Positions 34,301-36,804 of a stretch of 36,804 nt of DNA are shown here, one piece after another. Source of the DNA: Bacillota bacterium (GTDB taxonomy: Bacteria > Bacillota > Proteinivoracia > UBA4975 > VEMY01); the NCBI GenBank assembly GCA_009711825.1, contig VEMY01000029.1, positions 1 to 36,804 of the forward strand, written 5' to 3'. The position numbers and the translations under genes were made by a program. The notes under the pieces were generated by a model. That model saw only the letters and a list, made by a program, of their open reading frames with translations. It was not told the origin of the DNA and did no database searches. Numbering within the stretch: the stretch's first letter is position 1; every line of letters begins with the position of its first letter.

Positions 34301-35083
34301 TTATCGAGCATCAGCGCCAATCCTTGTCACCCGGGTACCCGGGGGCAGATGTGGAATTCCTTCGCCCCATACTTCCATATCTAGAACCACGGTCAGCTGT
34401 GGGTGCGTACAGAGAATGCTCATGGGATTGCGTGTGGTAATTCCCTTGGTCATTGCAGCCATCACTGCCTCATGCTTGCTGGGACCACTGGCCAGGAGTA
34501 TGACTCTGCGAGACTTCATGATTGAGGCCATCCCCATGCTGATTGCTTGTTTTGGCACCTGTTCTATATCGCCGTCAAAGAACTTATCGGCGTTGACCTG
34601 GATGGTCTCTGAGGTCAGATCAACGACACTGGTTCCATAAAACAGATGCTCCGCCGGCTCGTTAAAACCGATATGGCCGTTGACGCCAACCCCTACCACC
34701 ATCAAGTCGATGCCGCCGGAGGCGACCAGTGCCTGATCGTATTGGTGGCAGGCGACCTGGGGATCATCGGTATCCCCTTGAGGAATATGGATGTGCTCGG
34801 GTGCAAGATTTACATGGTCGAACAAATGCTCATCCATAAACCGCCTGTAACTCTGGGGATGATCAGGCCCGATTCCCAAGTACTCATCGAGATTAAAGGT
34901 GCTGACACGGCTAAAGTCCAACCCCTGACGGTGCAGCTTTCGTAACTGCTTATAGAGACCGATGGGGGTAGAGCCGGTGGGCAGCCCCAGGACGGTACTT
35001 GGTTTTTTCTGTAACTGGCGGGAAACCAGGCCGGCAGCAACTTTGCTCATATGTTGGTAATCTTGGGTGATTAAAATATCCAT
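34301..35083 (-). CDS. nagB: Glucosamine-6-phosphate deaminase
   Basis: The 260-aa protein has LGLPTGSTPIGLYKQL (phosphate loop), FNLDEYLGIGPDHPQSY with the catalytic aspartate region, and VGVGVNGHIGFNEP with the catalytic histidine. It converts glucosamine-6-phosphate to fructose-6-phosphate and ammonia. ATG 35083 follows AGGAGG; the upstream extension is not family-like. It lies 30 nt after a SIS-domain gene, in an amino-sugar use cluster. Confidence 0.96.
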   Translation of the reverse strand: MDILITQDYQHMSKVAAGLVSRQLQKKPSTVLGLPTGSTPIGLYKQLRKLHRQGLDFSRVSTFNLDEYLGIGPDHPQSYRRFMDEHLFDHVNLAPEHIHIPQGDTDDPQVACHQYDQALVASGGIDLMVVGVGVNGHIGFNEPAEHLFYGTSVVDLTSETIQVNADKFFDGDIEQVPKQAISMGMASIMKSRRVILLASGPSKHEAVMAAMTKGITTRNPMSILCTHPQLTVVLDMEVWGEGIPHLPPGTRVTRIGADAR

Positions 35084-35113
35084 TCTCAATCCTCCTTGTG
35101 CCGGCGTAGGCAA

Positions 35114-35872
35114 TTAAAGATTTCTTATCCGGTAAAAGTACTTCTTTATCAAGCGTTCGTTGTGTTCTGTTACAATCTGGGAATTGGCAGATAGGGAACC
35201 ATTGTAATAGACATCAGGTTCAACTCCCCGCGCCAATAAATTATCCACAGTCTGGACCATCAACGCGTTAAGTATATATAGACCGGCAATTGTGGATGAA
35301 GGGCCGACAGACTGCTCCATTCCCGGGAAATCCAAGACCCCGTCGCCAATCGGGCAACAGTTGTCCACCACCACGTCGGCCATATCCTTGAGTTTTTTCC
35401 CCGATGAGTGGAGGGGCTTTAGATAATCTGAATAGGTCACTGAATTGATGGCGATGACTTTAACATTCCGTTTGTGGCTGGCCTCCGCGACTTCAATAGA
35501 AGCGCCGTTGTTACCAGAGTTGGAGGTAACAATCATTACATCCGGCGGGGCCACCCGGTGATAGTCGACGATTATTTCACCGGAACCCTCTAGCTTTTCC
35601 ATCGGTCCGCTTTTAGTGATTTCTGTATGGCCGGTCATACTCGGCTCCAGAATTGCATGCACCGGCGCCAAAGTCGCCGCCCGCCAGTTTACCTCTTCTG
35701 GCATGATAGCAGAATGGCCAACGCCAAACAAGTGGATTAAGCCGTCCTGCTGGATGCAATCAGCCATAATTTCAGCCGCCTGCTCAATCGCTGCTCCCTG
35801 AGACTCCTGTATTTTGGCCACAATTCTGTTGATGGCGGCGAAGTAGCGTTCCCAACCTTTTTGGTTTGTCAT
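35114..35872 (-). CDS. SIS-domain phosphosugar protein, UPF0309-like (copy 2)
   Basis: The 252-aa protein has one SIS domain. Its GVGHSAIMPEEVNWRAATLAP block and the VTSNSGNNGASIEVAEASHKRN sugar-phosphate loop match copy 1 (35930-36667) with clear divergence. GGGAGGG precedes ATG 35872. Members of this family are thought to bind or isomerise phosphorylated amino sugars; the true reaction is unknown. The next gene is nagB, which supports an amino-sugar role. Confidence 0.8.
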   Translation of the reverse strand: MTNQKGWERYFAAINRIVAKIQESQGAAIEQAAEIMADCIQQDGLIHLFGVGHSAIMPEEVNWRAATLAPVHAILEPSMTGHTEITKSGPMEKLEGSGEIIVDYHRVAPPDVMIVTSNSGNNGASIEVAEASHKRNVKVIAINSVTYSDYLKPLHSSGKKLKDMADVVVDNCCPIGDGVLDFPGMEQSVGPSSTIAGLYILNALMVQTVDNLLARGVEPDVYYNGSLSANSQIVTEHNERLIKKYFYRIRNL

Positions 35873-35890
35873 TCAACAGCCCTCCCAGAA

Positions 35891-35930
35891 TTAGTAAAAC
35901 AGTGGGCGCAGCGCACGCTGCGCCCACTGT
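35891..35930 (-). terminator. Intercistronic terminator or attenuator between SIS genes
   Basis: ACAGTGGGCGCAGCG (35899-35913) and CGCTGCGCCCACTGT (35916-35930) are 15-bp perfect arms with a 2-nt gap. On the minus strand it is followed by TTTTACTAATT. It starts right at the stop of copy 1, so part of the transcript should end there and lower expression of copy 2 and nagB. Confidence 0.8.
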
Positions 35931-36667
35931 TACCAGACCCGAATCCGGCCCTGGTATTTCTCGATCAGCTTGTCGTTGCGAATCCGGCCATGGTCCAAAT
36001 TGCCGCTGAGGAATACCGGTGGCTCAATCCCCTTGGCCAGCAGATTTTCCACAGTACACACTACAATAGAGTGGATGATGAAGAAAGCGCTGATGTTCGA
36101 TGTCGGCCCAATCGGTACCTCCAGGCCGTCCAGATGCACAGCGGCATCGCCTAATTCGGTGCAATTGTCAATCACCAGGTCGGCCACATCCATCAGCTTT
36201 TTGCCACTGGAATGGCGGGAAGTGGTTTGCTCCCCATACTGGCGGGAAAGAATTGCCACCACGGGAATCCCCAGCTTTTGGCACTCCCACGCCACTTCGA
36301 TTGGCGCCGCATTGCGTCCGGAATTGGAGATGACAATCATCAAATCCTTGGGCTGGGGCTTGTGATAGTCGACTATGATTTTGCCCCATCCCTCCATCCG
36401 CTCGGTATATTCACTTTTTGTGACATGCTCATTACCGGTGAGACTGGGTTCGAGAATCACATTCACTGGCGCTAGACCACCAGCCCGGTAGACGATTTCT
36501 TCGGCCACCATATGGGAGTGGCCGGTGCCAAATGTATGGACCAGTCCATCCTTGGCAATTGCCTCGGCAGCCATTTCTCCGGCTTTACGTATTTTGTCAG
36601 CCTGGGATTCTTGCACCTTGGCCATGACCTCGTTGACTTTGTCGGTATAAAGTTTGTATGCGTCCAT
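35930..36667 (-). CDS. SIS-domain phosphosugar protein, UPF0309-like (copy 1)
   Basis: The 245-aa protein carries GTGHSHMVAEEIVYRAGGLAP, ILEPSLTGNEHVTKSEYTER, and the SIS loop VISNSGRNAAPIEVA. These are the standard blocks of UPF0309-like proteins. GAGGAGG precedes ATG 36667. It is the first gene of the minus-strand cluster. This copy keeps the canonical GHSHM motif, whereas copy 2 reads GHSAI. Confidence 0.85.
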   Translation of the reverse strand: MDAYKLYTDKVNEVMAKVQESQADKIRKAGEMAAEAIAKDGLVHTFGTGHSHMVAEEIVYRAGGLAPVNVILEPSLTGNEHVTKSEYTERMEGWGKIIVDYHKPQPKDLMIVISNSGRNAAPIEVAWECQKLGIPVVAILSRQYGEQTTSRHSSGKKLMDVADLVIDNCTELGDAAVHLDGLEVPIGPTSNISAFFIIHSIVVCTVENLLAKGIEPPVFLSGNLDHGRIRNDKLIEKYQGRIRVW

Positions 36668-36683
36668 TAGCTAACCTCCTCGT

Positions 36684-36712
36684 ATAATATGTTTAGAAAG
36701 CATATTTCTCTA
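36684..36712 (-). promoter_or_regulatory. Possible promoter and palindromic operator of the SIS-nagB cluster
   Basis: On the minus strand TATTAT (36684-36689) is a candidate -10, with only a weak TTAGAG -35 about 18 nt upstream. AATATG (36686-36691) and CATATT (36701-36706) form a palindrome with a 9-nt spacer, overlapping the -10, which is a typical repressor position. Confidence 0.35.
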
Positions 36713-36735
36713 AATTCCCAGTAATTTTCTTCCAC

Positions 36736-36762
36736 TTTCCCCCTTGCTTTCCGAGGGGGAAA
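36736..36762. repeat. Inverted repeat near the right edge
   Basis: TTTCCCCCT (36736-36744) and AGGGGGAAA (36754-36762) are 9-bp perfect arms with a 9-nt loop. No T-run follows on either strand. Its role is unknown. Confidence 0.5.
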
Positions 36763-36804
36763 TCTTATTAAGGGGTTGGATTTTTCGGGATGTTCCCAGA
36801 CAAT

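Overview
The window looks like a chromosomal segment of a Gram-positive, low-to-medium GC anaerobe (Firmicutes, probably clostridial). The evidence is purine-rich Shine-Dalgarno sites with frequent GTG/TTG starts, a gatCAB operon, an FMN-riboswitch-controlled ribU, pcrA-fosB-ligA, a family I CoA-transferase, an NhaC-type antiporter and an RnfD-like protein. No rRNA, tRNA or CRISPR was seen. Species cannot be named from the sequence alone.

Region 1 (about 1-6190) is a visibly AT-rich defence island. A plus-strand operon with overlapping or nearly abutting genes encodes a complete ABC-three-component (ABC-3C) system: effector/CTD protein with a degenerate HNH-like zinc module, an 80-aa middle component, and a DUF2326-type ABC/SMC-like ATPase. 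It continues directly into a small Cro/C1-type HTH regulator and a predicted type II restriction endonuclease that resembles the SacI family. Facing it across a shared bidirectional terminator is the matching cytosine-C5 methyltransferase, preceded by a small AbrB-like regulator whose promoter carries an inverted-repeat operator over the -35 box. The junction at 6000-6165 carries repeats that may be an insertion-sequence scar.

Region 2 (6194-12137) returns to the GC-richer host composition: rlmD, a small unknown gene, hslO (Hsp33), a membrane-anchored TPR plus beta-propeller protein, a zinc-ribbon protein and a C45-family peptidase/acyltransferase.

Region 3 (12174-16855) is a decaying locus. 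A MalT/LuxR-type regulator has lost its N-terminal ATPase domain, and the divergent ABC exporter operon (ATPase plus COG3559-like permease) carries three separate lesions, one of them an 8-bp tandem duplication.

Region 4 (16955-28290) holds a small membrane-anchored protein, gatCAB, the FMN riboswitch and ribU, an AI-2E/PerM family permease, an unknown membrane protein, a stand-alone RnfD/NqrB-like protein, an NhaC antiporter, a CoA-transferase and a nitroreductase.

Region 5 (28387-36804) has the minus-strand pcrA-fosB-ligA cluster, a plus-strand metallophosphoesterase, and a minus-strand amino-sugar cluster of two tandem SIS-domain paralogues, nagB and a small membrane protein. REP-like palindromic or tandem repeats with a GTCCCC core lie in three intergenic gaps. 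Starts were chosen by Shine-Dalgarno position and family alignment from memory; family names are recognition by eye, not search results.
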